DNA of 64,000 nt from Demequina litoralis (GTDB taxonomy: Bacteria; Actinomycetota; Actinomycetes; Actinomycetales; Demequinaceae), in NCBI RefSeq assembly GCF_030418455.1, contig NZ_JAUHPW010000013.1, forward strand, positions 1-64,000, given 5' to 3'. The notes under the pieces are model-generated. The model saw nothing but the letters and a program-made list of their open reading frames with translations. It was not told the origin of the DNA and made no database searches. A program made the translations under genes and the position numbers. Positions 37,301 through 47,879 of the stretch are shown here, piece by piece. Within the stretch, counting starts at the first letter, position 1. Each line of letters opens with the position of its first letter.

Positions 37301-38791
37301 ATGACCGACGGGGCGCCCGGGCCCGCCGCACGCCGCAGGCGTGCCTCGCGTCGGCTCTGGATCCCCGCGGCGCTCGGCGCGATCGCCCTCGCGGTCGCCC
37401 TCGGCGTCGACGTCGCGCAGTCGAAGGTCGAGGCCGCCGACGCCGTCGCTGCCGCGCAGCCCGACGCCGGCGGCCACGTCGCGGCGTCGTCGGCGCCGGT
37501 CGAGACCTCCGCGGCGCCCGACGTCGACGACCCGGCGCTCGCGACGTCGTCGATCCTCGGCAGCGCAGACGCGGTCGCGGCCGACGCATGCCTGCCCACC
37601 GAGGTCCCCACCACCACGGTGGAGGCGGGCCGCTCGGTGCTTCCGACCGACGCGGACGCGACCACCGAGGCCTCCGACCCGAGCCAGACCGGTCTGGACG
37701 TCACCTACGCGGGGCCGCAGTTCTCGGCGGACGGCAAGCGACTCTTCTCGCTGCTCCGGCACGACGGCTCGTCGACCGCGGAGCTCTTCAGCACGCCGAC
37801 GGTGACCTCGATGGTCGCGCTCGGGAGCGACTGGGTCTCGGCGCCCGTGGAGTGGGACCCGGCCGGCGCCACCGCGGCGGTCGCGCGCCGCATGAACGAC
37901 GGCACGCTCGAGCTCGTCACGGTCGACGGACAGAGCGGGGCGGTGTCCTTCCTCGCGAAGTTCCCCGCAGCCGTCGCGGGCGGGCTGAGCTGGTCCGACG
38001 ACGGTGCCTGCATCGCGCTCGCGGTCACGGACGACCTCTCGGCCGCGACCGACGAGCCTCGCTACCAGGACTACGAGATCGCGGTCGTGCGCGTCGCGGA
38101 CGGCGCGACCACGTGGATCGGCACGGGTGCCTACCCGCGGTTCCTGCCGGACGGCGACGTGATGTACCTCGGTCCGCGCGCGAGCGGCCGCCTCGCGTAC
38201 TGGCGTGCCTCGTCCGACGGCACCGAGCGCACGCTCCTCACCGCCCTGTCCACCGACCCCGGCTCGACCCGGTTGAGCTCCGACCGCGAGGCCGTCGCCT
38301 ACGTGGTCGAGGGCGAGTCGCTCGAGGTGCGCGTCGCGGACACCGGCGCGCGTGGCAGCCGCCTGGTGGCACGCATCGACGGCGCCTCGTGGGGCTACGT
38401 CAAGTGGATGGCGGACGACTCGTCGCTCCTCGTCACCGGCGCCCAGCCCTCCGGCCGGCCGCGCTTGTGGACCATCGACATCGAGTCCGGCGACGTAACG
38501 CGGGTCAAGACGCCGGGTCTCACCCGCCAGGAGCGGCTCTCGTACGCCGCACCCGTCCCCGACGGCTCCGGCGTCGTCGTGATGGTGAACTCGACCCGCG
38601 GCGACGCGCCCGTCTCGCGCCCGGTGCTGCTGAGCGGCGGAGACGCCGTCGACCTCACGCGGCCCGTCGCTGGCTGGGCGTCGTGCGCCCCCACGTGGGC
38701 CCCCGACGGCGACACCCTCGCGACCTGTCACGCGCGCTCGACCGTCGACGGCGAGACGGTGCCCGGCAGCCTCGTCCTGACTCGCCGTTGA
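37301..38791 (+). CDS. Membrane-anchored TolB-like beta-propeller protein (paralogue A)
   Basis: 496 residues. A short basic N-terminus and one TM helix (RRLWIPAALGAIALAVALGVDVA) are followed by an Ala/Pro/Thr-rich stalk to about residue 130 and then a six-bladed WD40/TolB-type propeller. Blade signatures are FSADGKRLF, WSDDGACIAL, FLPDGDVMYL, WMADDSSLLV, VPDGSGVVV and the C-terminal WAPDGDTLATC. The propeller is extracellular. It shares layout and C-terminal TRR ending with the gene at 41057-42622. The start is preceded by a G-run (CTTGGGGGAGCG). Function unknown; possible sensor or binding partner in the ECF-linked module. Confidence 0.78.
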   Translation: MTDGAPGPAARRRRASRRLWIPAALGAIALAVALGVDVAQSKVEAADAVAAAQPDAGGHVAASSAPVETSAAPDVDDPALATSSILGSADAVAADACLPTEVPTTTVEAGRSVLPTDADATTEASDPSQTGLDVTYAGPQFSADGKRLFSLLRHDGSSTAELFSTPTVTSMVALGSDWVSAPVEWDPAGATAAVARRMNDGTLELVTVDGQSGAVSFLAKFPAAVAGGLSWSDDGACIALAVTDDLSAATDEPRYQDYEIAVVRVADGATTWIGTGAYPRFLPDGDVMYLGPRASGRLAYWRASSDGTERTLLTALSTDPGSTRLSSDREAVAYVVEGESLEVRVADTGARGSRLVARIDGASWGYVKWMADDSSLLVTGAQPSGRPRLWTIDIESGDVTRVKTPGLTRQERLSYAAPVPDGSGVVVMVNSTRGDAPVSRPVLLSGGDAVDLTRPVAGWASCAPTWAPDGDTLATCHARSTVDGETVPGSLVLTRR

Positions 38792-38909
38792 GCCGCGCGG
38801 CCTGCGGTCCGACATGCCCGGCCGGACCTGCGCGACGACCCGATGACCGGACCCGACCCAACCTCCGACGAGGTTCTCGCGTTCCTCAGGCGAGAGGGGT
38901 GATCGGATC

Positions 38910-39455
38910 GTGGTGACCAAGGCGTCGCAACCCATGTTCGATGCGCTGTGCGGCGAGCGGTACGGGCGCCTCATGGCGTTGGCGACGATGCTGGCGGGGC
39001 CCGATGAAGCGCCCGACCTCGTGCACGACGCGATGATCGCGGTGTTCGCCAAGCACCGGCGGTTCGCGTCGTTGAACGCGGCGGACGCGTATGTGAGGCG
39101 CGCGATCGCGACGCGCTTCATCGACCGGGGGCGTCGTCGCACGCGCCACGACGCGACGGTGAAGCGGCTTGCCGCGCAGACGCCTTCGGCGCACGAGGAC
39201 CACCTGCCCGAGCCGCGACCGGATCTGGACCTCGCGCTCATGGAGCTCCCGCCGCGTGTCCGAGCGTGCGTCGTCCTCCGGTACCTCGACGACCTCAGCG
39301 TGCGCGACACCGCCGGCGCGCTCGGCCTGTCGGAGGGGGCTGTCAAGCGCTACGTCTCCGACGGGCTCGCGGCGCTCAACGCACGGCTGGGCACGGACGC
39401 GCGCCCGGACGACTCGGATCGGGTGCCCGTCGGCACCGTGAGGGGGCAGCGATGA
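38910..39455 (+). CDS. ECF-family RNA polymerase sigma factor (SigE/SigJ-like group)
   Basis: 181 residues from GTG 38910 (a second GTG follows at 38913). Sigma region 2: YGRLMALATMLAGPDEAPDLVHDAMIAVFAKHRRF, then region 4: ELPPRVRACVVLRYLDDLSVRDTAGALGLSEGAVKRYVSDGLAAL. It should direct RNA polymerase to a small regulon at the membrane or under stress. Its stop overlaps the ATG of the next gene (ATGA), so a TM-anchored partner is made with it, although that partner has no recognisable zinc anti-sigma motif. Confidence 0.9.
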   Translation: MVTKASQPMFDALCGERYGRLMALATMLAGPDEAPDLVHDAMIAVFAKHRRFASLNAADAYVRRAIATRFIDRGRRRTRHDATVKRLAAQTPSAHEDHLPEPRPDLDLALMELPPRVRACVVLRYLDDLSVRDTAGALGLSEGAVKRYVSDGLAALNARLGTDARPDDSDRVPVGTVRGQR

Positions 39456-40927
39456 CCAGCCTCGAGGACATGATGAGGGACCGCGAGCGTGCCATCGCGT
39501 CCAGCACCACCGTGCCGACCGCGACCACGATCGGTGCGCTCGGCTCCGTGGCACGCCGCCGCCGTCGCACGAGGTCCGCGATCGCCGCGGGCGCCGCGGT
39601 GGCCGCGGTCGGCGTGATCGGCGGCGTCGGGGCGCTCGCGCTCGGCGCCCGAGCCGACGTCCCCGCTCCCGCCGCGCCGACGAGCTCCGCCTCGCCGAGC
39701 GCCAGTGCCAGCGCCGTACCCGGGCCGACGGCCTCAGCCTCGCCGAGCGCCGAGCCCTCGCCGGATCCCGACCTGCCTCTAGCGCAGATCGTGCCCGGCT
39801 ACGCTCCCGTGCCACAGCTGTCCGCGGAGGCGATCCCGTGGGGCGAGGTGGGTCCCGGTTGGTTCGTCGTCACACTTCACGACGACGTCGACCAGCAGAC
39901 GCTGTTCGCAGACCAGACGGACCCCTGGGATCCCGCCGTGCTCCCGGCGTACGAGGGAAGCCTCTCGCTCGTGTCCCCGGACGGCGACTGGTATGCCGCG
40001 CGGACGCTCGACGAGCTCGGGAGCGGTCTCCCGCTCGCCTGGGACGGTGCGAACCTGTGGACTGGGACCACGCTGTACCCGGGCTCCGAGCACGGCTTCT
40101 ACGACATCGACCTCGTGAGCGTCGAGACCGGGGCTCCGGCGGGATCCATCGACAGGGTGCCGTGGGAGCTCGCCGCGCCTTTCGCGCCCGGCGAGGCGCT
40201 CGTGTACGCCTGGGGCGGCGAGGGCCTCGCCAACGTCGTCGCGACCGCCGCACCAGGCGGGGCGGGCGCCTGCAGCGACCTGCCGCGAGGCTTCTTCGCG
40301 GCCGGATGGGAGCCGCGGGACATGTCGTACCTGTACTCGCCCGTCGACGGCGGCCGCATCGTCTGCTTCGGCTTCGCCGACGACTCGTCCCGCACGAGGG
40401 TGTGGCTGGTCGACGTCGACGACGTCGCGCGGAGCGAGCTGCTCGCCGAGTTCGCCCACCCGGCGACCCGCTACAGCTTCGTCGGCTGGATCGACGACGA
40501 CACGTTCCTCTTCGCCCGCAGGCCCGAGTCGGGGCCCGGCGCGGAGGCGCTCTTCCGCTACGACCTTCGTGACGGGTCGATCACCGAGGTGGACGCCTCG
40601 ATCTACGCCGACGTCCACTACCGGTCCACGGAGGGGTACTTCCATCGCGTCAGCCAGCGGCACATCGTCGCCTCTCTGGTCGACGGGGGGTGGGAGGTGG
40701 CGCTGTACGGGCTCGACGGCTCGCCCGTGGCGACCATCGAGGGCGTCTGCCCGAGCGACGACCGGGGGCTGTCGAGCGAGACGCGGACGTCCGGCGACCG
40801 TCTCATCGTGACCTGCCCGACGGACGGTGACGTCGCGATGTACGACCTGGGGAGCGGCGCCCCCGTGGGCAGCTGGGACGTGGGTGCCGGTCGCATCCTG
40901 CAGGCCTTCGACCATCCGGACCGATGA
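39452..40927 (+). CDS. TM-anchored extracytoplasmic protein coupled to the ECF sigma
   Basis: 491 residues. A short cytoplasmic N-terminus (MTSLEDMMRDRERAIASSTT and an RRRRRTRS stop-transfer) precedes one TM helix (AAGAAVAAVGVIGGVGALALG), a Ser/Pro/Ala-rich stalk (about 70-110) and a large acidic extracellular domain. The domain has propeller-like repeats: WFVVTLHDD, LSLVSPDGDWYA, 'GGRIVCFGFADDSSRTRVWLVD', 'GWIDDDTFLFARRPESGPG' and 'GDRLIVTCPTDGDVAMYD', and several cysteines. Coupling to the ECF sigma suggests anti-sigma or sensor function, but the cytoplasmic part is short and has no known ASD. Alternatively it is the sigma target. Confidence 0.72.
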   Translation: MTSLEDMMRDRERAIASSTTVPTATTIGALGSVARRRRRTRSAIAAGAAVAAVGVIGGVGALALGARADVPAPAAPTSSASPSASASAVPGPTASASPSAEPSPDPDLPLAQIVPGYAPVPQLSAEAIPWGEVGPGWFVVTLHDDVDQQTLFADQTDPWDPAVLPAYEGSLSLVSPDGDWYAARTLDELGSGLPLAWDGANLWTGTTLYPGSEHGFYDIDLVSVETGAPAGSIDRVPWELAAPFAPGEALVYAWGGEGLANVVATAAPGGAGACSDLPRGFFAAGWEPRDMSYLYSPVDGGRIVCFGFADDSSRTRVWLVDVDDVARSELLAEFAHPATRYSFVGWIDDDTFLFARRPESGPGAEALFRYDLRDGSITEVDASIYADVHYRSTEGYFHRVSQRHIVASLVDGGWEVALYGLDGSPVATIEGVCPSDDRGLSSETRTSGDRLIVTCPTDGDVAMYDLGSGAPVGSWDVGAGRILQAFDHPDR

Positions 40928-41056
40928 CCGCCCCCGCGGACCCAACCGATCCGCGACCGGCATCGTTATCGACACGAGACCGGGAGGATGCATAACCGTC
41001 ACCCCGTGTCGCTAAGTTGCCAGGCAGGACGACGCCGATCTACCGGGGGGGTAGCG

Positions 41057-42622
41057 ATGACCGACGACCGAGCGGGGTGGCTCGAGGTGCTCAAGGCGCC
41101 CAAGGTGTGGATCCCCGCTGCTGCGGCGGTGACGGTGATCGCGGTCTCGGTCGGCCTCATCGTGACGACCACCGCGCGACGGGACGATGCGGTGGCCGCC
41201 GTCGGTGCATCGTCCGGCCCGACGCCGAGCGCGTCGGTGACATCCCAGGCGGGCGACCCCGACGTGGTCGTGGCGGCGGCGGAGTCGCCGACACCTTCCC
41301 CGTCGCCCTCGGTCAGCGCAAGCGCCGACCCGACCGAGGACGAGGATGCGTTCGTCCCGATGGGGGACGATGACCTGACGATGCCCGTCGCCGAGCCCTG
41401 CGTGCCGGTGCCGGCGGCGGTGACCCCGGTCGCGCACCAGGAGGGAGTGCTCCCGACCGCTACCGGTGCCACCACCACGGTTGTGGAGCCCAGGCCGACG
41501 CAGGAGCTCTCCGCCTTCCTGGATCCCGCGTTCTCCGCGGACGGCACCACGCTTGCCATGGAGGAGTCCGGCGAGGGCAGGTCCACCGTGCGGCTGTTCG
41601 ACACGGCCACCATGGACACGGTCGCCGCCCTCGTGTCCGACGACGACGCCGCGTTCGCCTGGGACCCGTCGGGCACCAGGCTCGCTGCCGCACGGGTCGT
41701 CGACGACGCGCTCCGCGTCGAGATCGTCGACCCCGCGTCCGGCGACGCCTCGGTCCTGGCGGAGCTCGCCTTCCACGAGCCCCAGGCTCTCGCCTGGTCG
41801 ACCGACGGATCCTGCCTGGCCGTGTCGTCCCGAAGCATGACCATCAGCAACGACGACGAGCGTCGCGTCTGGGTGCACCACATCTCGCTGATCCGGGTCT
41901 CGGACGGCGAGGTGGTGCGGCTCGGGCGAGGTTCGGACCCCGTCTTCGCGCCGGATGGCGGCCTGCTCTTCCGCGCGCCGGACGAGGCCGAGACCGTCCG
42001 CCTCATGCGGGCTGTACCCGGCACCTACGAGGTGGAGCTGGTCGGCAAGGGCGATGGCCTGGGAGCCACCGCGCTGCTGACCCTCTCCGGCGTCGACCCG
42101 TCACCGGACGCGCGCCACGTCGCCTACCTCGACCGTGGCACCGAGGGGCGCAGCCTCCGGGTGGCCGCGACTGACGGGTCGAGCGACATCGAGGTCGCGT
42201 CGCTGGATGCCTCGCGCGCCATGCTCGTCGGCTGGTCGCCCGACGGCTCGACCGTGCTGGTGAAGAGCTTCGTCGGACCGATGGACGTCGAGCTGCTCGC
42301 GATCGAGGTGACGAGCGGTGCCGTCACCGTGGTCGACGTGCCCCTGAACACGGGGGAGTGGATCGCGGGCGGGTCGTTCACCGCGGACGGCTCGGGCGTG
42401 CTCGTCGCGGTGAACAAGTGGCGCAAGCCGGGCGAGAACAACTCCTCGCGGATGGTGCTCGTCACCGACGCGGGCGCGCGTCAGGTCGGGGGCACGCAGC
42501 GGGGCTGGGCCCACTCGGCGCCCACGTGGTCGCCCTCGGGCGATGTCCTCGTGATGTCCGCCGGTCAGATCCTCACCCGGGACCTCGAGCTGGACGGCAG
42601 CCTCGTCGTGACCCGCCGCTGA
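41057..42622 (+). CDS. Membrane-anchored TolB-like beta-propeller protein (paralogue B)
   Basis: 521 residues from ATG 41057, preceded by a seven-G run. One TM helix (VWIPAAAAVTVIAVSVGLIVTTT) and a long Ser/Pro/Thr stalk precede a propeller with blades FSADGTTLAM, WDPSGTRLAA, WSTDGSCLAV, FAPDGGLLF, WSPDGSTVLV, FTADGSGVLVAV and WSPSGDVLVM, ending LDGSLVVTRR. The TM region, stalk and final blade match paralogue A. It is the last gene of the four-gene module before the ilvB leader. An inverted pair of the genome 10-mer is inside the stalk region (41182 and 41206). Confidence 0.78.
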   Translation: MTDDRAGWLEVLKAPKVWIPAAAAVTVIAVSVGLIVTTTARRDDAVAAVGASSGPTPSASVTSQAGDPDVVVAAAESPTPSPSPSVSASADPTEDEDAFVPMGDDDLTMPVAEPCVPVPAAVTPVAHQEGVLPTATGATTTVVEPRPTQELSAFLDPAFSADGTTLAMEESGEGRSTVRLFDTATMDTVAALVSDDDAAFAWDPSGTRLAAARVVDDALRVEIVDPASGDASVLAELAFHEPQALAWSTDGSCLAVSSRSMTISNDDERRVWVHHISLIRVSDGEVVRLGRGSDPVFAPDGGLLFRAPDEAETVRLMRAVPGTYEVELVGKGDGLGATALLTLSGVDPSPDARHVAYLDRGTEGRSLRVAATDGSSDIEVASLDASRAMLVGWSPDGSTVLVKSFVGPMDVELLAIEVTSGAVTVVDVPLNTGEWIAGGSFTADGSGVLVAVNKWRKPGENNSSRMVLVTDAGARQVGGTQRGWAHSAPTWSPSGDVLVMSAGQILTRDLELDGSLVVTRR

Positions 42623-42804
42623 GCGGCGCCCACCCCGACAGCCGGCACGGATCTCACGGCGACACGCCGCGAGCAGGGCGCCAGCTCGCCGGCGGGCCCG
42701 GCGCGTCGCGCCCGGATCCGTGCGTACTGTCGGGCGAGGAGAAGGCGACGCTCGTCTCAGTATTCAAGACGGTGAACCACAATGCGAGATTAGTTGTCCA
42801 TATG

Positions 42805-42834
42805 GTGACACCCGCCCGGGCCCGGGCGTAGAGT
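42805..42834 (+). promoter_or_regulatory. ilvBHC promoter
   Basis: GTGACA (42805-42810) as -35, 18-base spacer, and TAGAGT (42829-42834) as -10. The leader peptide ATG begins seven bases after the -10, so transcription probably starts at or next to it. Confidence 0.6.
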
Positions 42835-42841
42835 CGCATCC

Positions 42842-42892
42842 ATGCAGACGATCCTTGTACGAGTTACCAGGCGCGCGGACCGCGACCGGTAG
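42842..42892 (+). CDS. ilvB leader peptide (attenuation)
   Basis: A 16-codon reading frame: MQTILVRVTRRADRDR then TAG. Ile-Leu-Val and a further Val stand at positions 4, 5, 6 and 8, and three of those four use codons disfavoured in this genome (CTT, GTA, GTT), so shortage of charged Leu or Val tRNA would stall the ribosome there. The next structure downstream is a terminator. Corynebacterial ilvBNC operons are known to use such a leader. It seems to be leaderless, with no Shine-Dalgarno. Confidence 0.75.
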   Translation: MQTILVRVTRRADRDR

Positions 42893-42914
42893 CACCGAAC
42901 TCGTCCGCGCGCTG

Positions 42915-42946
42915 ACCCCGAAGCCGCCAGGCTGAGGGGTTTTCTC
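42915..42946 (+). terminator. ilvBHC attenuator terminator
   Basis: ACCCC-gaa-GCC...GGC-tga-GGGGT forms a two-part stem (42915-42940) followed by TTTCTC, one of very few hairpins here with a U-rich tail. It starts 22 bases past the leader stop and 57 bases ahead of ilvB, the right place for ribosome-controlled attenuation. Confidence 0.7.
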
Positions 42947-42996
42947 ATGCGAGGCGGACGCAAGGATCCGTCTCCACCCGACGACCAGGAGAGAAG

Positions 42997-44868
42997 ATGG
43001 CTCAGGTTCAGGCCAAGCCGGGCATGCCCGCGGCCCGCATCGCCCGCCAGGCACCGAGCACGACGTCGCTCGCGCGCCCCACGCCGCAGTCGAACCCGGA
43101 TCCCGCGCTCAACGGCGTCGAGATGACCGGCGCGGAGTCGATCATCCGCTCGCTCGAGTGCGCCGGCGCGACCGACGTCTTCGGCATCCCCGGCGGCGCG
43201 ATCCTCCCGACCTACGACCCGCTCATGGACTCGTCCAAGCTGCGCCACATCCTGGTGCGCCACGAGCAGGGCGCCGGCCACGCCGCACAGGGCTACGCCC
43301 ACGCGACCGGCAAGGTGGGCGTCTGCATCGCGACCTCCGGTCCCGGCGCGACCAACCTCGTCACCCCGATCGCCGACGCGAACATGGACTCGATCCCCAT
43401 GGTCGCGATCACCGGCCAGGTGGGCGCGGCGATGATCGGCACGGACGCCTTCCAGGAGGCGGACATCGTCGGCATCACGGCGCCCATCACCAAGCACAAC
43501 GTGCTGGTGACGGACCCCGCCGAGATCCCGGCCGCGATCGCGGAGGCCTTCTACATCGCGAGCCACGGCCGTCCCGGCCCCGTCCTCGTCGACATCGCCA
43601 AGTCCGCGCAGCAGGCCACGACCACCTTCCAGTGGCCCGGCCGTATCGAGCTGCCCGGCTTCAACGCCGGCGTGCGCCCGCACCAGAAGACGGTGCAGGA
43701 GGCGGCCCGCCTGCTCGCGACCGCCCGCCGCCCCGTGCTCTACGTCGGCGGCGGCGTCATCCGCGCCGGCGCGGGGGCCGGCCTGCGCAAGCTCACCGAC
43801 CTCTCCGGCGCGGCCGTGGTCACCACGCTCATGGCCCGCGGCGCGCTGCCCGACAGCCACCCGCAGCACCTCGGCATGCCCGGCATGCACGGCACCGTCC
43901 CGGCGGTGGCGGCGCTCCAGAAGGCGGACCTCATCGTCGCGCTCGGCGCCCGCTTCGACGACCGCGTCACCGGCAACCTCAACAGCTTCGCCCCGCACGC
44001 GACCATCGTGCACGCGGACATCGACCCGGCGGAGATCGGCAAGAACCGTGCGGTCGACGTGCCGATCGTGGGTGACCTCAAGGAGGTCTTCGAGGCGCTC
44101 GTCCCGGCTCTCGCGCACGAGCACGAGCGCCACGGCAAGCCCGACCTCGAGGCCTGGTGGGCGCAGCTCGACGACTGGCGCACCACGTACGCGCTGGGCT
44201 ACACGCCCACCAAGGACGGGCTGTCGAGCCCCCAGCACGTGATCCAGCGCCTGGGCCAGCTCAACGACCCCGAGTCGACCATCTACACCTCCGGCGTGGG
44301 CCAGCACCAGATGTGGGCGAGCCAGTTCATCCGGTACGAGCGCCCCAACACGTGGATCAACTCGGGCGGCCTCGGCACCATGGGCTTCTCGGTGCCCGCC
44401 GCGATGGGCGCGCAGGTGGGCCAGCCCGACCAGACCGTGTGGGCGATCGACGGCGACGGCTGCTTCCAGATGACCAACCAGGAGCTGGTCACGTGCGCGA
44501 TCAACGAGATCCCCATCAAGGTCGCGCTCATCAACAACTCGAGCCTGGGCATGGTCCGTCAGTGGCAGACCCTCTTCTACGAGGGCCGCTACTCCAACAC
44601 GGACCTGCACACCGGTCACGGCACGCGCCGCGTCCCCGACTTCGTCAAGCTCGCGGAGGCGATGGGCTGCGTGGGCCTGCGCTGCGAGTCCGACGCGGAC
44701 GTCGACGCGACCATCAAGCGCGCCAACGAGATCGACGACCAGCCCGTGGTCGTGGACTTCACGGTGTCGCGCGACGCGATGGTGTGGCCCATGGTCGCCG
44801 CCGGCACCAGCAACGACGAGATCCAGTACGCCCAGGGCATCGCCCCCAAGTGGGACCGGGAGGACTGA
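42997..44868 (+). CDS. ilvB: Acetolactate synthase large subunit
   Basis: 623 residues. ThDP-dependent enzyme condensing two pyruvates, or pyruvate and 2-oxobutyrate, at the first common step of Val/Leu/Ile synthesis. [13 protein letters not shown] and [14 protein letters not shown] (catalytic Glu) are in the N-terminal domain. [19 protein letters not shown] is in the middle domain, and the ThDP/Mg motif [14 protein letters not shown] is in the C-terminal domain. The N-terminus is about 40 residues longer than in E. coli, normal for actinobacteria. It has a GGAGAG Shine-Dalgarno and is four bases upstream of ilvH. Confidence 0.97.
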   Translation: MAQVQAKPGMPAARIARQAPSTTSLARPTPQSNPDPALNGVEMTGAESIIRSLECAGATDVFGIPGGAILPTYDPLMDSSKLRHILVRHEQGAGHAAQGYAHATGKVGVCIATSGPGATNLVTPIADANMDSIPMVAITGQVGAAMIGTDAFQEADIVGITAPITKHNVLVTDPAEIPAAIAEAFYIASHGRPGPVLVDIAKSAQQATTTFQWPGRIELPGFNAGVRPHQKTVQEAARLLATARRPVLYVGGGVIRAGAGAGLRKLTDLSGAAVVTTLMARGALPDSHPQHLGMPGMHGTVPAVAALQKADLIVALGARFDDRVTGNLNSFAPHATIVHADIDPAEIGKNRAVDVPIVGDLKEVFEALVPALAHEHERHGKPDLEAWWAQLDDWRTTYALGYTPTKDGLSSPQHVIQRLGQLNDPESTIYTSGVGQHQMWASQFIRYERPNTWINSGGLGTMGFSVPAAMGAQVGQPDQTVWAIDGDGCFQMTNQELVTCAINEIPIKVALINNSSLGMVRQWQTLFYEGRYSNTDLHTGHGTRRVPDFVKLAEAMGCVGLRCESDADVDATIKRANEIDDQPVVVDFTVSRDAMVWPMVAAGTSNDEIQYAQGIAPKWDRED

Positions 44869-44872
44869 ACCC

Positions 44873-45394
44873 ATGACCAAGCACACCCTGTCCGTGCTCG
44901 TCGAGAACAAGCCCGGCGTGCTCGCGCGCGTCGCCGGCCTGTTCTCGCGCCGCGCGTTCAACATCCACTCGCTCGCCGTGGGTCAGACCGAGCACCCGGA
45001 GATCTCCCGCATCACCGTGGTCGTCGACGTCGACGAGCTCCCGCTCGAGCAGGTGACGAAGCAGCTCAACAAGCTGGTCCACGTGCTCAAGATCGTCGAG
45101 CTCGAGCGCGACCGCTCGGTCCAGCGCGACCTGCTGCTGGTCAAGGTGCGCGCGGACGCCCGCCAGCGCACCGACGTCCTCCAGATCGTCGACCTGTTCC
45201 GCGCGCACATCGTCGACGTCTCCACGGACTCGGTCGTCATCGAGGCCGTCGGCACGCCCGACAAGCTCGAGGCGCTGCTCGCGGCCCTCGCGCCGCACGA
45301 CGTCCGCGAGATCGTCCAGTCCGGCACCGTCGCCATCGGCCGCGGCGCCCGCTCCATCACGGAGCGCGCGCTCGACCGCGTCGCCACCGCCTAG
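44873..45394 (+). CDS. ilvH: Acetolactate synthase small (regulatory) subunit
   Basis: 173 residues (also called ilvN in actinobacteria). The N-terminal ACT domain HTLSVLVENKPGVLARVAGLFSRRAFNIHSLAVG carries the valine-binding site, and the C-terminal domain (about 80-165) is the conserved ALS_ss_C. It activates IlvB and gives feedback inhibition by valine. The next gap carries a perfect inverted pair of the genome 10-mer. Confidence 0.97.
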   Translation: MTKHTLSVLVENKPGVLARVAGLFSRRAFNIHSLAVGQTEHPEISRITVVVDVDELPLEQVTKQLNKLVHVLKIVELERDRSVQRDLLLVKVRADARQRTDVLQIVDLFRAHIVDVSTDSVVIEAVGTPDKLEALLAALAPHDVREIVQSGTVAIGRGARSITERALDRVATA

Positions 45395-45399
45395 CCGCC

Positions 45400-46511
<1,112 letters not shown>

Positions 46512-46532
46512 TCCTGCTCACCTGAGCCGATG

Positions 46533-46566
46533 CGAAGGGGAGGTCCCGTCCGGGGCCTCCCCTTCG
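46533..46566 (+). terminator. ilvBHC terminator
   Basis: An 11-bp perfect stem (46533-46543 with 46556-46566) around a 12-base loop, 21 bases past the ilvC stop. No T-tract beyond two T. Confidence 0.75.
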
Positions 46567-46608
46567 TCGTGCCGCCGTCCGCGCAGCCGCGATCGAGGCG
46601 CGCGCGAT

Positions 46609-46659
46609 GTCTCATGATGCGAGACCGCGTTGCCGAATGGTGGACAACGGCCCTAGGAT
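46609..46659 (+). promoter_or_regulatory. leuB promoter with upstream operator-like palindrome
   Basis: GTCTC-atgatgc-GAGAC (46609-46625) is immediately upstream of TTGCCG (46630-46635), 18-base spacer, and TAGGAT (46654-46659). Its position suggests a site for an activator or repressor of leucine genes (an IclR/NdgR-LtbR type is the usual actinobacterial one). The regulator is not in the window. Confidence 0.5.
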
Positions 46660-46751
46660 GAGCGGACGACAGGCCGGCGTCGCCGCCCCCGCCCACGAGG
46701 CGGACGGGTGGCCCCGCGCCGGCCACGATCACGACTTCGAAGGGGAACCTC

Positions 46752-47801
46752 ATGACGTCCTACCGCCTCGCGGTGGTCGCCGGCGACGGCATCGGTCCGG
46801 AGGTCGTGGCGGAGGGGCTCAAGTGCCTCGCCGCCGCGACGGAGGGCACCGGCATCACGTTCGAGACCACCGAGTTCGACCTCGGCGCGAAGCGCTGGCA
46901 CGCGACGGGGGAGACCCTCACGGATGCGGACCTCGAGGCGATCAAGGGCCACGACGTCATCCTGCTCGGCGCGATCGGCGACCCGACGGTGCCGTCCGGC
47001 GTCCTCGAGCGCGGCCTGCTGCTCAAGCTCCGCTTCGAGCTGGACCAGTACGTCAACCTCCGTCCCTCGCGCCTGTACCCGGGCGAGGTCTCGCCGCTGA
47101 GCGACCCGGGCGACATCGACTTCGTCGTGGTCCGCGAGGGCACCGAGGGTCCGTACGTGGGCAACGGCGGCGCGCTGCGCGTCGACACCCCGCACGAGAT
47201 CGCGACCGAGGTGTCGGTCAACACCCGTCACGGTGTCGAGCGCGTGGTCCGCTACGCCTTCGACGTCGCCTCCAAGCGCGAGCGCAAGCACGTCACCCTG
47301 GTGCACAAGCACAACGTGCTCGTCCACGCGGGCCACCTGTGGCGCCGCACGGTCGAGGCCGTCGCGCCCGAGTTCCCCGGCGTCACGTGGGACTACCTGC
47401 ACGTCGACGCGGCGACCATCAAGCTCGTCACGGCCCCCGCATCGTTCGACGTCATCGTCACCGACAACCTCTTCGGCGACATCCTGACCGACGAGGCCGC
47501 GGCCATCTCGGGCGGCATCGGCCTCGCGGCGTCCGGCAACGTGAACCCCGACAAGACCGGCCCCTCGATGTTCGAGCCGGTCCACGGCTCCGCGCCCGAC
47601 ATCGCCGGCCAGCAGAAGGCGGACCCGTCCGCCACGGTGCTGTCGGTCGCGATGATGCTCGACTTCCTCGGCCACGCCGAGCTCGCCGCCAAGGTCGAGG
47701 CCGCCGTCGCGGACGATGCGGCGGCCAAGGTCGCGGAGGGCTGGGGCCCCCGCACCACGGTCGAGGTGGGCGACGCGCTCGCCGCCCGCATCCGCGGCTA
47801 G
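46752..47801 (+). CDS. leuB: 3-isopropylmalate dehydrogenase
   Basis: 349 residues. Oxidative decarboxylation of 3-isopropylmalate in leucine synthesis. Features: [51 protein letters not shown], the metal Asp motif [14 protein letters not shown] and the adenine-binding [23 protein letters not shown]. The actinobacterial type is shorter in loops. An exact 10-mer copy (47711) reads Asp-Asp-Ala near the end. It is followed by ilvE on the same strand. Confidence 0.97.
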   Translation: MTSYRLAVVAGDGIGPEVVAEGLKCLAAATEGTGITFETTEFDLGAKRWHATGETLTDADLEAIKGHDVILLGAIGDPTVPSGVLERGLLLKLRFELDQYVNLRPSRLYPGEVSPLSDPGDIDFVVVREGTEGPYVGNGGALRVDTPHEIATEVSVNTRHGVERVVRYAFDVASKRERKHVTLVHKHNVLVHAGHLWRRTVEAVAPEFPGVTWDYLHVDAATIKLVTAPASFDVIVTDNLFGDILTDEAAAISGGIGLAASGNVNPDKTGPSMFEPVHGSAPDIAGQQKADPSATVLSVAMMLDFLGHAELAAKVEAAVADDAAAKVAEGWGPRTTVEVGDALAARIRG

Positions 47802-47827
47802 GCGCGAGGCCCAACGCCACCCGTCGC

Positions 47828-47879
47828 AGTGGTACCAATCGCTACGAGGTCGCACCAAGTCGTAGCGATTGGTACCACT
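47828..47879. promoter_or_regulatory. 20-bp perfect inverted repeat upstream of ilvE
   Basis: AGTGGTACCAATCGCTACGA (47828-47847) and its exact reverse complement (47860-47879) are separated by 12 bases. Each arm contains GGTACC. It is 26 bases past the leuB stop and about 30 bases before a TACTCT -10. Too long for a chance match; probably a dimer/tetramer operator or an RNA hairpin. Confidence 0.75.
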
